From positions 119,137,094 to 119,201,093 of the forward strand of contig NC_086247.1 of NCBI RefSeq assembly GCF_021018805.1: a stretch of DNA of 64,000 nt. The letters are read 5' to 3'. This document shows positions 1 through 12,299 of this stretch, piece after piece (the stretch's first letter is position 1; each line of letters opens with the position of its first letter). The stretch is from Prinia subflava (Eukaryota; Chordata; Aves; Passeriformes; Cisticolidae). The translations under genes were made by a program, and so were the position numbers. Under the pieces are notes generated by a model that saw nothing but the letters and a program-made list of their open reading frames with translations, did no database searches and had not been told where the DNA came from.

Positions 1-2090
1 AAGACTCCTCTCTTCCTCCAAACAGTAAGGCCCTCTCTCCATTCTTCCAGTTCAGTTTAAGTCATACCCTGACATCTGAGGTTAGAAGTCTTGAGGCTTT
101 CAAGGCCTTTATTCCAGCGTTTCCAATTTAGGATCATTTTCTGCAGGTGCTCCCTATAATCTTTGTTGAGATCCAGACTGACCAACCTACAATAGCAGGG
201 AATGATTCACCAGGCAACCACTCAGAGATTTATTTTTAGTTTTGGCAAGAGTAGGAATAAGCAAGCATATACTTTGCAAGTTTATTTGGAAAGTTCCCTC
301 TATTTGCTAAATATTTTTTTTTTCCCCAAACCAGCAATCTGTAGTATCTGAGATAATATTAAGAAAATTGCACTAAAACTGACATAGCTGAGGTTCACCT
401 CATCTGCTTATTTCCATTTATTTTGTCAAAATGTCACTATTTACTTCTAAAAATATACAGCGAGTGCTTTCTCAGTCACCCTATTTCCTCAACTGACTTC
501 CTGATCCATGATCTTTATAAAGAAGATGAGAAAAATACCTATAACAAGAGTGCAAACTGCCTTTTAATAATCCAATTACCAGAAATGCACCATTGTTATA
601 ACAGAGTAAGTATTATCCAATACATAAGAAACGATTTCCACTTCAAGGGTTAAAACCAGTAAATTCAGGTGCTCCAAAAAATGACAGGGTTTTTTTTCTG
701 TATCAGCTTAATTAATTTACATGTGTACAGATTACTTAGGCTTTATTTGGTGCTCTAGATGAGAAACAAGAGGCCTTCTCCCTGCTCCTGGTGAGCACTA
801 AGGTGCAGGTATTGCTGTAAGCACAGGGAAAGTGAGATGAGGCAGCCAGCCCGTTTTCTCATGGATCTAGTTTTTCAGTGGCTGCTATCGTATTCATTGA
901 AGCAAGGATTTGACTGAGCAGGAAGATAGAGTTACGTCTCCTTCCCACAGCTCAAGGTCAGCATAAAGATGGAGGAGCACTGTGAGGTATTTTAAGTGCA
1001 GTTATTGACTTTGTATTCTGACCAGATTTCCAGGATGAAAGTATCCTATGCAAGGATTAGGACATGGCTAATACTTAGTCACATATTAGCCAGTATTGAT
1101 ATTGAATCTTAGCAGCAGCCATCTGAACAGCACACCAGACTTCTCAATAAAACCCAATTGGGACATTTCTTGTGCCTAGGTAAAGACTTGCAACTAACAA
1201 ACCTGAGGCATTTCCAAAGAGCAAACAGGTTCACAGTAGAACAAGGCAGCTCTGAGGTACAGAAGAGAGGAGGAAACTGTATTTTCACAACAGTTTAAGG
1301 ATTAAAAATGCAGACAAGCATCTACATGAGATACATAAAACAGTAGTCTGTATTCATTCTCCAGCCTCTGGCTAGTTCTGGGGATCTGACCCTCACAGAA
1401 CTCACACCAAATCAGATGCAGCAGTTAAGAAATGCATCAGTGCAATTTCTGCTTACTCGTTCTTCCATTTTGGGCACACACACATACAAAAATGTTTCTT
1501 TGGACCTTAGAATACACAAACACAGGCAGACTATTTTTGCCTGTAATAAACATGAACAGCTTGCCCTCCAAAGATAGTATAACATCCTTAGCAGCAAAGC
1601 CACCCCTTTCTGCCTCCTTCCCCCCACTGCCATCCTGGGTTAACTCTAGCTGGAATATGGTTCTTCTTCATCCATGTCTCTGTTTCCAGCTTTTAAACTC
1701 TCCCCCTTCTCTCTCACCCCCCCTTTTCCAAGACTAGGTTTGCTCTGATTGCTTCTTCTCAAGAGAAGGATTTCAGATGTCCCTTGACTGAAGAGGCCTC
1801 CCACAAGAAAACAAAAAACACCTCTGAGGAGAAAGTTTAAAGAGCTCCCCTCAGCCCATCCCAGATCTTTGCTTGGTCAGCATGGAGACAGCAACATTAA
1901 AAGGCAGTCCAAATCCAGTATCTTGTAGTTTTACTACATGAAGTTTAAAAAGCATGTATCTACACACTGGGTGGAAAAAAAAATAAAAAAGCTTTCATGG
2001 AAGTAGATTTGGTGCTACAGTCCCTTTGTCCTTGGGTTCCAGAGTCTGAAGGAGTGAATGACCAGTGAGCACCTCAGCAGCTACGTTGTC
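1..2090. other. Intergenic DNA downstream of PRR15
   Basis: No coding exon, RNA gene or recognisable transposon is seen. Open frames here are short, overlap on both strands and resemble no known family. The sequence is AT-rich with short A and T runs. In mammals the next gene past PRR15 is WIPF3, but nothing here resembles it. Confidence 0.6.
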
Positions 2091-2094
2091 TGAG

Positions 2095-2100
2095 TTTATT
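2095..2100 (-). terminator. PRR15: Candidate distal poly(A) signal of PRR15
   Basis: The minus strand reads AATAAA here, followed about 20-35 bases downstream by a GT-containing stretch (CTGAGGTGCTCACTGGTC). If used, the PRR15 3' UTR would be about 1.5 kb. It competes with the proximal signal at 3356-3361. Assignment is by motif and position only. Confidence 0.35.
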
Positions 2101-3355
2101 GCACAGGAGCTTTCAAGGTTCATTACATATTATTGTGCACATTGAACCACGGGGCACTTGTCCAGCATCTAGTGCAACATTTCAGTGATTGCCAGTGGCT
2201 GGTTTAATCTATATTTTCAACTGGAACTAGTTCTTATTTCCTTTCCAATCACTTTTCATTTTTAATTGACCTCAAATTATTAGTTACAACCAAACAAAAT
2301 CATAACTGCATAATACTTGACTGTTAGGAAATAATTTTCAGTGCCTGCCACTATGCAGTATCTCATATTCAGAAAGTTTAAAACCAATTTAACAATATAA
2401 AGTATATTGCAAATGCATTTAAAATAAATAAGTCACTTGTTGCTACATTACCTACTATCAAGAAATGTGTAATTGCCAAGTATTTTTAGCTGATTTTGCT
2501 CTGTAAGGCACAACACCAGTATAAATCTGGTTTATATTTATTTTTCCAAAAATCCAAGAGCTCTTAGAGGGAGCAGATAACTACTTGAGTGAAAGGACAT
2601 TATGTCACCATCAGAAGAAATCCTGGGACACTTAACCTTGCTACAAAAGCCTCAGACGTGGTAAACAGTACACGCTTCCAGTGGTGCCCAAGCCTAATTC
2701 CACATTAGAACTGTAACCCTGCTTGTGAGCTCCAGGGCTGGAATCATCTCCCAGAATAATCTCTACATCTCATCACACAATTTCTTCATTATGCCAGTTA
2801 TCACCCATCATGCAAACACCACGTACATTACACCCTGGGTAAATATTGTGAATTGCTAGACAACGTGGGCCTCCCTCTGTAACAGAACCATGAGGGACCA
2901 GTCTCTGAAACACCTGCTTAGCATTACACAGCAAGAAGAGGGAGAATACCAACATGGTCCTGCCTTTTCCATTTGTAAATGCGATGTGATGTGGGGCGTG
3001 GGTGAAGGCAAGAGCCTGCCCCCTCACAATACCTCTCTTTGGACCCCCGTGGGGGATGGAGGCTGTGTTGGTGGCTAACGCACCAACAGGACAGGCGCAC
3101 TTTCGGCACCACCGGAGGTCCTCAGCCCTGAAATTAGATAAGAGCACTTTGTTCCCCCCTTGCTTCGATAAGACAGCTCGTGAGACGAAAGCAGCAAAGC
3201 GCCTCCTCGGCTTGAGAGCCAGAAGGAGCCAGGTCACAGGCCTCAGAGTCAGCACGCTGGCTCCTGGCAAGGGCTGTGGGAAGGCTCCGATAGCCCACCA
3301 TGGGCCTTGGGATAGCACCTTTGAGTCTGCTCACCACAGTACAGGGAGTGGGGTG

Positions 3356-3361
3356 TTTATT
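3356..3361 (-). terminator. PRR15: Candidate proximal poly(A) signal of PRR15
   Basis: The minus strand reads AATAAA, followed by a C-rich stretch and then a GT-rich element (ACTGTGGTGAGC) about 20 bases on. It lies about 260 bases past the PRR15 stop codon and would give a short 3' UTR. The motif arrangement is good, but transcript data would be needed to choose between this and 2095-2100. Confidence 0.4.
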
Positions 3362-3623
3362 TGTGGTTTTTTAAAAGACAATCACACCGTCCCGTCATCA
3401 GGGGTTTGGTACTGGCGGTGTTGAGGTAACACAGCGCGCGATTCCCTCGCCTGGCAGCGGCGCCGGGCTCCCCGCAGTGTCCGTCAGGGTTTGGGAGGCG
3501 GCCGCCCACATGTCACCCACGGGTCCCAGCCCGGCTGTGGGGCACTCACTGACTCGGGCTGCCTGCCCCGCCAGTTCTCCGGCCATCCAGCCAGCGGCAG
3601 CTCCTCGGCAAGGTCCTGCCGGG

Positions 3624-3986
3624 CTACTCGGCCCCTTGCGCGGCGTGGCCCGGGGCGCCGCCGCCGTCGAAGACCTCGGGGCTGTCGGCCAGCAGCGAGG
3701 TGCGCACCTTCCGCCGCTCCTTGAAGCGGCCCGAGTGGGACACCCGCAGGCTCCGCCGGTTGCCGACTGCGGTTCCCGCGGCGTCGCCGCTGACGAAGGG
3801 AAGGGGCTGCTCCTCCCGGCCGTCGGGGCTGGGGGTGTCGGCGGGGGTCTCGCTGGCGACGGGATGCGGCGGGGCTACCGCCGCTTCCTTGTGCTTCTTC
3901 TTGCTCGTCAGCGATTTCCACCAGGGCCCCGCCGAGCCTTTCACGCCGGCCCGAGGAGCGGCGGTGGCCGCGGCGCTGTCCGCCAT
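3624..3986 (-). CDS. PRR15: Proline-rich protein 15 (PRR15)
   Basis: A 120-residue protein in a single exon, starting MADSAAATAA and ending at a TAG (3624-3626). Two blocks identify it: an N-terminal GPWWKSLTSKKKHKEAAV (residues 20-37) and a C-terminal SHSGRFKERRKVRTSLL (residues 83-99). Both match the conserved ends of the PRR15 family from memory. The middle is low-complexity and rich in Pro, Ala, Ser and Gly, and probably disordered. The human protein is about 129 residues, so this looks full length. This ATG was chosen because it gives the family N-terminus and because a good splice acceptor ends 9 bases upstream (3996-3998 reads CAG on the minus strand after a pyrimidine tract); the longer open frame upstream is GC-rich read-through. 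The biochemical function is unknown. Mammalian work links it to gut epithelium and early placenta. It lies downstream of CHN2 in the same orientation, as in mammals. Confidence 0.93.
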   Translation of the reverse strand: MADSAAATAAPRAGVKGSAGPWWKSLTSKKKHKEAAVAPPHPVASETPADTPSPDGREEQPLPFVSGDAAGTAVGNRRSLRVSHSGRFKERRKVRTSLLADSPEVFDGGGAPGHAAQGAE

Positions 3987-3995
3987 CTCGGGCTC

Positions 3996-4681
3996 CTGCG
4001 GGACGAAAGAGGGCGAGGGCGGGTTGGCAGCCGGGTACGCCGCCTCCCCACACTCAGTCGGCGCCAGGACCCCTCGTCCCCAGCACCGGGGCACGGGCAG
4101 CGCTGCCGGGGCGGTGTGCCCGGCCGGGCCGCGCTCGGGGGGAGCGTCCTGCGCCCCGCGGAGCGGCTCGGAAGCGCCGCCCGCCTCCGTGCGCGGCTCG
4201 CACAGCCTCAGGTGAGTGACGGCCCGGAGCCCGGCCGCGGGACCCGCTCCCTGCACCCGCCGCTCCCATACCCAGAAGCAGACCTCAGGTTCGGTACCTT
4301 GCGGCTGCTGCCTCCCCGCGGGACGAGCCCGGCAGCCCGGCGCGTCCTGGGGCTGCTGCGATGGGGCTCCTTTCGCTGCCCCCCCTCCCTCCTTCCCTCC
4401 TCTCCCCGCCCCGCCGGCTCCCTGCGCAACAGGTACGGCAGGCGACACTGACCTGCGGCCCGGCGCTGCGGGAGCGCTCTCCTGCCCGCGGGGCAGCGCG
4501 GCCGCCGCTCGGCCCTGCGGTCCCGGGCCCTGCGGTCCCGGGCGCGGCGGGCACGGGGTGCGGGGCGCTGTGCGGGGCGGTGCGGAGCGCAGCGGCGGCA
4601 GGTGCCGGCCGGCCCCGCGGCTCGTCCCCGTGGGCGGAGCGGAGGCCCGGCCGGCCCCGGCGCCGGGCGGTTCCCGCTCAC
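3996..4681 (-). other. PRR15: Presumed 5' UTR intron of PRR15
   Basis: The acceptor is well supported: the minus strand has a long pyrimidine tract, then CCCGCAG, then the short leader GAGCCCGAG and the start codon. Two donors are plausible: CAG followed by GTGAGC (exon ending at 4682) and CAG followed by GTCAGT (exon ending at 4453). PRR15 in mammals also has a non-coding first exon. The choice of donor is uncertain; the end given here uses the upstream one. Confidence 0.55.
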
Positions 4682-4800
4682 CTGCCCGGCTCCTGCGCGG
4701 GACTGCAGGGAGGAGGGTGGGTGTCCCCTGCAGGGAGACCCGGCGGTGGAGAGACAGGGGGAAGAGGAGGAGGAGCAGGGAGCCTCAGCGCAGGTGAGGC

Positions 4801-7800
4801 AGCGCCGTGAAATCCGGGGCTGCCGGGATGGATGCGGTATTGCCAGCGTGCACGGCTGAAACAAAATATCACTGCTTTTTGTTTGTGCACGTGATGGATG
4901 TGCGTGGGTGGGTGTTTTGTAGCCTTGAAGAAAATAGAATTGCGGTTAACTGCCCTTCTTTAAAAAACGAGTGGCGCTGTAGGTCACACGGTGTAGTCTG
5001 ATGCTTGCATTCAAATTGACTTACTATTGGGACTTTGACTTTCTGTGTGGTGATGGATATATGGCCATACAAGCGACTTTGTGTTTTTTTATTCACCAAG
5101 AAAGGAGAGAAAAGATTTGCTTGTGCCACACCATATGTTAAAAGTGATGATTTGTTCTTTGAAGAACTATGCCATGTAATATGCATTTGATTCCTAATGC
5201 CCTACCCATCAATTACACAGTCAGCCACTCAAGGATGCCTATGATGGTACCAAAGAGTGTGTAAAAGCATCACATTTCAGCCTCATCTTCTTTTGCAGAT
5301 CAACTTCTGCTATTTGCAGCTTCCCTGAATAGCCCATAAAGGTAAGAGGTATGGAAATTGGTGAATGCAGGTTACTGAGGGAGAGGAGCCTGGGGCGTGC
5401 ACTGATGTTACTCTGTAGATTGCCCTCTTCTAAGGCAAAGGCTTTTGGATAGAGAAGCATACACGCTTGAAAGTACTCCAAACTGTCTATCACACTAAAT
5501 AAAATCAACAGAAAAGAAAAAAATCTATGGAATAAACCGCTAACTTCCAGTGATAAAAGATGGCCTTTACATTCCCTCCTAACAAGTAAGCAACTAACAT
5601 TTTCCAAGACACAAAGCACCAGGGCATCAGGCTCTCTTGGGCCAAGGGCAGCAGCAGACCACAGGGTCAAGTTTTTCCTTGAGACTATGACCTAGTGCTT
5701 TTCTACTCACTTTTATCTGTACAGAAAGAGAACACCAGCATCTCTGCCCATCTTGTGTCCCAGGGAACTGCCTGGGAAAAAAGAAATTTAAGTAGAAATA
5801 AAGGTGGTTTTTATTTTTAAATGCTCTTTTCCAAAATAACATTACTGGTCATCTTTTATAACTTTCACTCTGTTAATAGGCTCATACAAAAGATTTGGTA
5901 TTTATTTTATTTTGATTCCTATACAACTGACCTCTTAGCTCAAAAAGTGCCAAACTTTTATCAAATCAGTGTGGGTCTTTTGCCAGTTAAACGCATTTCA
6001 AAGAGTCCTAGAATGAGAGATTTTTTTTTCCTTTTTGACAGTGTACTGAGAGCAGTCTTCTAAAAAGAGAGAGGCAGGTTGGAAAGCTTTGTAAGAGACG
6101 TGGGAGTGGGAGGATGCTGCCTGCATGAGTCTGTGGTGGTGCAGGAGGAGGGCAAAACCTGCTCTGCTTTTGAAAGTCACAACATGCTGTTCCACAAGAT
6201 TGTCACTAAGGTTAGTGTTTATACAAAAACAACTCTGACAGTGAAAATGTACTCTCCCTTTCTTGCTGCAACAGTACTTGTTGACTCTTTCAGTATACAT
6301 ATATTTACAGTGTTTATTTAAACAGAAAAGTAAACAACATATTAGCTATTTCAATGCATGGAAGTTGGGTAGCACATTCATTTAATAAGACTGCTGCAGT
6401 TAAATTTTGTCCTGTCTTTGCAGGAAACTGGGATAACAAGCAGTGGGGTTTTATAGTCCCAGCTAGGGTGTCTGTGCAGGATTCTAGCACACGCCACAGT
6501 ACACTGCAAAATAAAATGGTAGGGCCTTTTTTTACATTGTAGCATGCTCCTTTTGTGTACAGTTGGGCCATAATTTTCTTCATAATTCTGCAGGCTCTCC
6601 AAAATTCAGAAATGTCCAGATATTTTCAAGACTTAGATTCTCCAAGATTGATTTTAATGTCAGTCCTTAAAGTAATCTTATTTACAACCCCTAACTGTTA
6701 TTACAGTGAACGAAAAAAAAAATAGTGCTTCTTGCAGTTCCTGCTGTCCTTTTCCCAAAAATGGTTTTTGCTGACTCTGCTGTGCTCAAGTTGAAACTGG
6801 GCTCTGGAAAACTTGGATTGCCAAACCACACCCTTACCTAATTTTGTTGAGGGGACCCATCTCTACTGGCAGGACACGAGAGGCCACGGCAGACATCAGC
6901 CTTCCCAGCACCATGGAACCCTTTGGCTTCCAAAGCTCGGATATTAAATGCAGTTACAATTCTACCAAGGGGACCCCCAAAAGCAAAACATGCACTGGTG
7001 AATATTGCTAGGAGAGCTCTCATTTACCCTGAAACCCCAGACAATCAAGCAAATACACTGGATGTTTGAAACTTGTGTTTCTCAAATGCTAACGTTAAGG
7101 CCAAGGATGTGTTTGCACCAATTGAAAAGAGTGTATGGCACTGGCACCTATAGAGAGCAGAGCTCTGCTAAGGTCCATATTCCCAGCAATATTCAACATT
7201 TGTATCTTCAAGTTTCAATTAAACTGTTAACCCTGATATACAACTGAACAATTGGCTCATAGAAAAAAAAAATACAACACTGATACCTGTTGATGCAAGT
7301 TGGTCCTTCATCATTAAAACAGTTCTTGGAACTCCTGAGTCTCAGAGCCCAAATGTTATGTTAATTTAAACCAATGGACCTCTGTGTACAGGAAAGGACC
7401 ACATGAACAACTGTCTCCCATCTGTGTCAAGCTGGCAATTCAGCAGAACTCAGCAGTAACTTAATTTTTTGTAGATTTAGATTTCCATGTGCAAGCAGCA
7501 TCTCAAATCTTAGCTTTTACCATAATAACCAGAGGAAGGACTCCAACCATTTTAAAGGCAAGATCATTTTCCCTGTTGACACCAGGCTGCTGCTCAAGAC
7601 TGGAACTGCAGCATTCATTACCAGCCTACATCTGCCCTGCCAAAAAAAAAAAAAAAATTAAAAAAAAAAAAAAAATTATCAGGGTATGGGTTTTAACCCT
7701 GCACCTGGTGAATTTTGCCTATTAGTGGCGAGTCCTTGGTATAATTTCAAATTTGGGCCTGTGTCTGTGTGTGCACTGGTCAGGCATGGTTTCAAGGCAG

Positions 7801-9989
7801 TGGGAGCAAAGGATTATTCCTCTTAAGCAGAATGGATGAAACTATACAAGTTTGTCCCCCTCCTCAGCTTTATTGCAATAGGTTTTGCACCCTCCAACAC
7901 TTCAGTTCACAACCACTCCTCATATAACATAACATATAACTCTGGTGCATTGCACCAGAGCCTCTGGGCATGAAGCAGCAGTTTGATGGGCTGAAACACA
8001 GCCCATGCACAATTTTTGAATCAGTGCCTATAGAAAAAAAAGAATCTGAAGGGCTTGACACCGTGGGCCCCTGAGAGGACCTCAGTTAAGTGCAATGTAA
8101 TATGGATAGGGCATGATTGCCTTGACTCCATTTTATTGACTGACACAGATGTAGTGTTAAGTTTTCTGATTTCACCTCTAACACTAGGGCAGACAATATC
8201 CTTATTTACATGGGCCCTAAGGTAGCTCTGTGAAGGGAACTAGTCCTGTAGTGGAATGCAAGGTGTTAGCTTAGTGTTGGTGCTCATTCTCATTCAAAGA
8301 GAAGTTCAGCTGCATGAATAAATCTGTCTCAGAACCCAAAAGATTCTGAAACTTTACCTAAAACACTCATAACTACAAGGCAGGCCCAAAATTTCATCCA
8401 AACAGACTATAAACACAGCTCCTCAAATTTTCAGTTCCCAGCCAGCCTCCAACACCAGCCCTATTACATTTGTATGTCCAGCAGCAAACTCAGGCTGATT
8501 CTTAGAATCCCAAACTTAAAACTTGTCTTATCTTTCACCCTTATAGTTTTATCTGAAGATAAAACTAAGGTCATATTCCTTCAGCAGATCAGAAAAATAT
8601 GGATATATATGGTGACTATTGACATCAGTAACTTTCATAACTCTGAAGGCCTTGCAAAAAAGTCTGTTCATCCAATATCCCTTTTCTTAACCAGAGAATC
8701 CACACATTGTGTGGAAAGACAGAGCTGATCATTAGTGATACCAACATGCTGCAGTTTTCGCAACTTTGGGAATCACTCAGTCTTTTAGATTTCCAAGGTC
8801 TGTCACTAATTCCTGCTTTTTTGTAACTGTGACAGTCATGTCTGAAACAACAAAAACTCCACCATGAACAACAGCCCCTTATTGACATCATCCCTATTCC
8901 TAATACCGAAGGCTGTGCATCTTGCAGTGACAATACTGGTTCCTTAATATTTGGATTACTAACCTCACCCTAACTGTTACCCATGGATGTTATGGATACC
9001 TATGGAGCCCAGTCTCCTGAAGTTCTTGGGCAGCAGCATGTGGTAATTAATATGGATTTTTATGCACATTGATCATCATATGTGCCCTACAGTAGAACTG
9101 TAGAATTAAGGTGTCTTCAAATATGGCTGGCAGCAATTTATGCTCTTCAAGATCTGCAGTTCCAAACCCTACATCTAACCCTACTCCTCATTCTAACATT
9201 CCTTTTAGCAGTAAAAGATGGCTAATACTTACAAGAAAGGAGAGAATATTTTGATTGGCACTTCGTCAGACCCGGCATTGAAAGCAGCTTCCAGTGGCAA
9301 CCTCGGTTTGTGCCATGCCCAAATCTGCTGCAAACTGAACCCTGACAGTTTCTCTGCTTATCAGCAGCTGTTCATTTCTACTGTAGCTTACAAAGCACTT
9401 GCTCCATCTGACACAAACTTTCTTCCTAACTGCAGTCCTTAAAACATCCTGCAATAATCCATGTCCTTCAGGCTTTGAACACCCAGTCCTGGCATTGCCT
9501 GTAGCATCAGCATAGTTATATGGATATATTCAGAACAACTTGCCTTTGGAGAAAAATAATGTAAAGTATGGTTCCCAAATAAGATCCACTGATGCCCTGA
9601 ACCTGCAGGTCTTAGAGCATTCAGCAATAATCTTACTTCCCTAAGGTTCCGATTTCTGAATCTTAACAGTTTTCTTTAATCAACGAATTAATCTCTACAG
9701 CTAAAGAACATAAAGAGTATTGATGCTCTCACCCTTATCTTTATTAGCCCTATAGTCTCTTCATTCCCTTTGGAAGACTGTACAGATAGCAATGTAATTC
9801 TGCTTTGAAGATCCAGTTAGATGGCATTCTTCTTGCCTGTTTGGGAACTACCTCCCTAGTCAAAGAGTTTTTGTGCTTTCAGTCCCTGGTTGTGGGTAGG
9901 GGGTTTATTGGCACTGCAATATTTTTCCTCTCTTTCCTGCAGAACTTCACTCTGTACTTGTGATAAAGTACAGAGATAAGAAGATGATC
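4801..9989. other. Intergenic DNA between PRR15 and CHN2
   Basis: No coding exon or RNA gene is recognised. It contains an A-rich double run at 7642-7675 (two 15-16 base A runs separated by TT). Small open frames on both strands show no family similarity or codon bias that I can see. Confidence 0.6.
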
Positions 9990-10090
9990 ATACAGGCTCC
10001 TGCAGAGAGGTTGCAGAGAAGTTGGACTAGATAGCCTTTAAAGGTCCCTTCCAACCCAAACTATTCTGTGATTTTGTGATTATGTGATTC
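9990..10090 (+). mobile_element. CR1 LINE 3'-end fragment
   Basis: Reads GTTGGACTAGATAGCCTTTA then AAGGTCCCTTCCAACCCAAA, the well-known 3' end of avian CR1 elements, followed by the hallmark 8-bp tail repeats ATTCTGTG, ATTTTGTG and ATTATGTG (10063-10086). Only about 100 bases are recognisable, so the copy is strongly 5'-truncated, as is normal for CR1. No reverse transcriptase coding remains. The left boundary is approximate. This is the main evidence that the DNA comes from a bird or related reptile. Confidence 0.93.
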
Positions 10091-12299
10091 AATCCAGCTA
10101 TTTATTGCTCCAGGTATTCCCACCTCCAAGATCTTACTAAGCCCAGAGTTTAGCACAATACCCCACCTGCAATCCCTTCTCCCTCCCATATACTGCATTT
10201 CCCAGTAATACACAGCCCAGGTCTGTCAAAAACCTTGTTCCAGAAGAGACCCTGAACCTGATGCATTCCTTCCCTGACTCTTAGGCTAAGTGTCCCTGCA
10301 GCACTGTCTCTGTCAATGAGACTCAAATGTTGTGTGAGCTTTGAGAACTTTATGTGTGGGGAAAAATGCAGTCTTATCTCCTCTTTAGAAATAAAATGAA
10401 TGTGGTTCTAATTCACCCACCTTTGTGCTCTGTTAGACCTGTTTTGTAGCTTAAATTGACCTCAGGTTGCAAAGCAGAGAGTTGAGAACAAAGCTCTGTC
10501 TTCTTTGTACTTTGTAACTTCATGTTAAAAAAAGCTTTTGTTACTATGCACTTTGTTTCTCTTTCTTCCCCCTCCCCCCCACAAACTCTTCTGCTTCCTC
10601 AGTAACTTCTACATCCTTTGTCCAATTCCCGTAGTATTTGACAGCAGGAGAGAAATAAGTAAGTTTCTCAGCAACTGGTGTGGAAGAGCCCCGAATTGGC
10701 GTCTCATTTGAGGAAATCCTTTGGCAGTTCCCTGTCCGGTGCCCTCTCAGGGTGTGTGTGCTTTGGAGTCAGACACAGAGCACACTGCCTTGTCTCCAGT
10801 GTGGTGGTGCCAGAAAACAATTCCTTCCCTCAGTTCCCTGGTGGGTTCCAAATATTTAAACCTGACAGCAGTGAGTCTCACAAAGATGAGTATATAGAAG
10901 AGATTTCAGCTGTTCCACGGCACTCTGAAAAGCTACCACCTTACAAACCATTAACATAACTTTGATGTAATGTTTCACTGATCGTGGCTAAGACACTTCT
11001 GCTTTCTGGAGGGCAAGTTGTCTCAGCCCAGTTGCTGTGAGGGTTGCTGTGTGTGGCACCCAGAACATGGGGATAGTTGAATGGCAGACGGGAATCGGGA
11101 GTGGGTGGCTGCAGGAGGGGACTTGCTGCTTCACCAAAAGCTTTCTCCAACAGCTGGAGGGGAAGAAGGTTTCTGCTGAACACCTGGCTGCAGGCAGGAT
11201 TCGTTGCAGTCAGACACTGGTGTCTCACCTGCTCCCAGAGGTGCAGAACTTCTACTCAAGATGAAATGACTTAGCAGGGAAGTTACATGGGCTCACACAC
11301 AGCCTCCTGGAGCATCTTTCAAAGGACTCTTGCTACTCACTGCTAGTGCCTCATGTGAGACAAGTCATCATGCTCTTGCCGAGTGCTTTGAGACAAAGGG
11401 ATGGATTTGGTTTAATCCAGTCAGACCCATTTTTTCCCCTATGTACTGGATTATAGGTTTCCATTAAAGGCAAACATGATTTTTCTACTGCAGTCGGTTT
11501 TGCAGAGGGAAGTCTGCTGCCTTTTTACTTCCTCAAATGGTGAAACTGAAATGGTCTGGCCTCAGCCGTGCAGCTCAACCCCAGGTGCAGCAGTGATGGC
11601 CACAGCAAGTCCGACAGCAGAGATGAAGCAGGCACAGCACAAGGTGGCACTAATGAGGTGTGGAGGGGACAGGGTCCTTTCACCTCCGTGCTCAGTATGC
11701 CCCGAGGATGCTGGACGTCGGCTGATGGGTTAGCCAAGTGAAACGTGGACACTTCAGTAGGTATTTGTGTTTTAAGAGGCAGAATCATACTCATCCCTCT
11801 GTCCAACAGATTAGAGACTTCTGCTCTCCAGACACAAAGCATGGATGCTTCTAGGCACACTGCCTTGTACTGTCATCAAATCCTTAAGATGGGACATGTG
11901 CTGGAGATTCCAGACAGTGAGACAGGCTAAAGCTTCCTGTGTGCTACCACAAAAAAAACAACTCATAACAGAACTTACCAGAAAAAAAAACCCCACATAA
12001 TTAGTCAAATGTCTGTGTTCAAGACTGTGGAAAAATACTCTGATGTTATTGATTCTCAGATATTGATTAGATAGATGCTGGGATTCATAGTTTGCTTGAA
12101 GTTTTGTACAGAGGTGGTTCAGGGTGGTCCCTGAAAATAAATGCTTGGCTGTGGTAGTATGGACAACTGAGTGCCAATCTGAAACCATGACATGCAGTGA
12201 AACTGATGTAAATTTTTGAGCAGGAAAGTTTCCAGCAATGTCAGAATGGTAATTAGCGATTGATTTTTGTTTGGCAGCTTGCCGTGTAGTCAGTGACAG
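10091..12299. other. Intergenic DNA downstream of CHN2
   Basis: Nothing coding is supported. A 177-codon open frame on the minus strand (12344-11811) overlaps the end of the presumed CHN2 3' UTR but has no recognisable domain or family motif and is most likely chance. Confidence 0.55.

Larger units (their letters stand above)
3430..4800. promoter_or_regulatory. PRR15: CpG island covering PRR15 and its promoter
   Basis: This is the most GC- and CpG-rich part of the window, in sharp contrast with the AT-rich DNA on both sides. It spans the whole PRR15 coding exon, the presumed intron and the presumed first exon, and repeatedly shows GC-box-like GGGCGG or CCGCCC motifs. No TATA box is seen, consistent with a CpG-island promoter. 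The boundaries are by eye. Confidence 0.85.

Noticed and set aside
4208..4864. Long overlapping open frames on both strands in the CpG island (up to 324 codons)
   Set aside because: GC-rich DNA has few stop codons. Only the PRR15 frame shows family motifs; the others are Arg/Pro/Ala/Gly-rich shadows.
7642..7675. A15-TT-A15 run as a possible retrogene poly(A) tail
   Set aside because: No intronless coding copy lies upstream and no clear target-site duplication is visible; treated as simple sequence.
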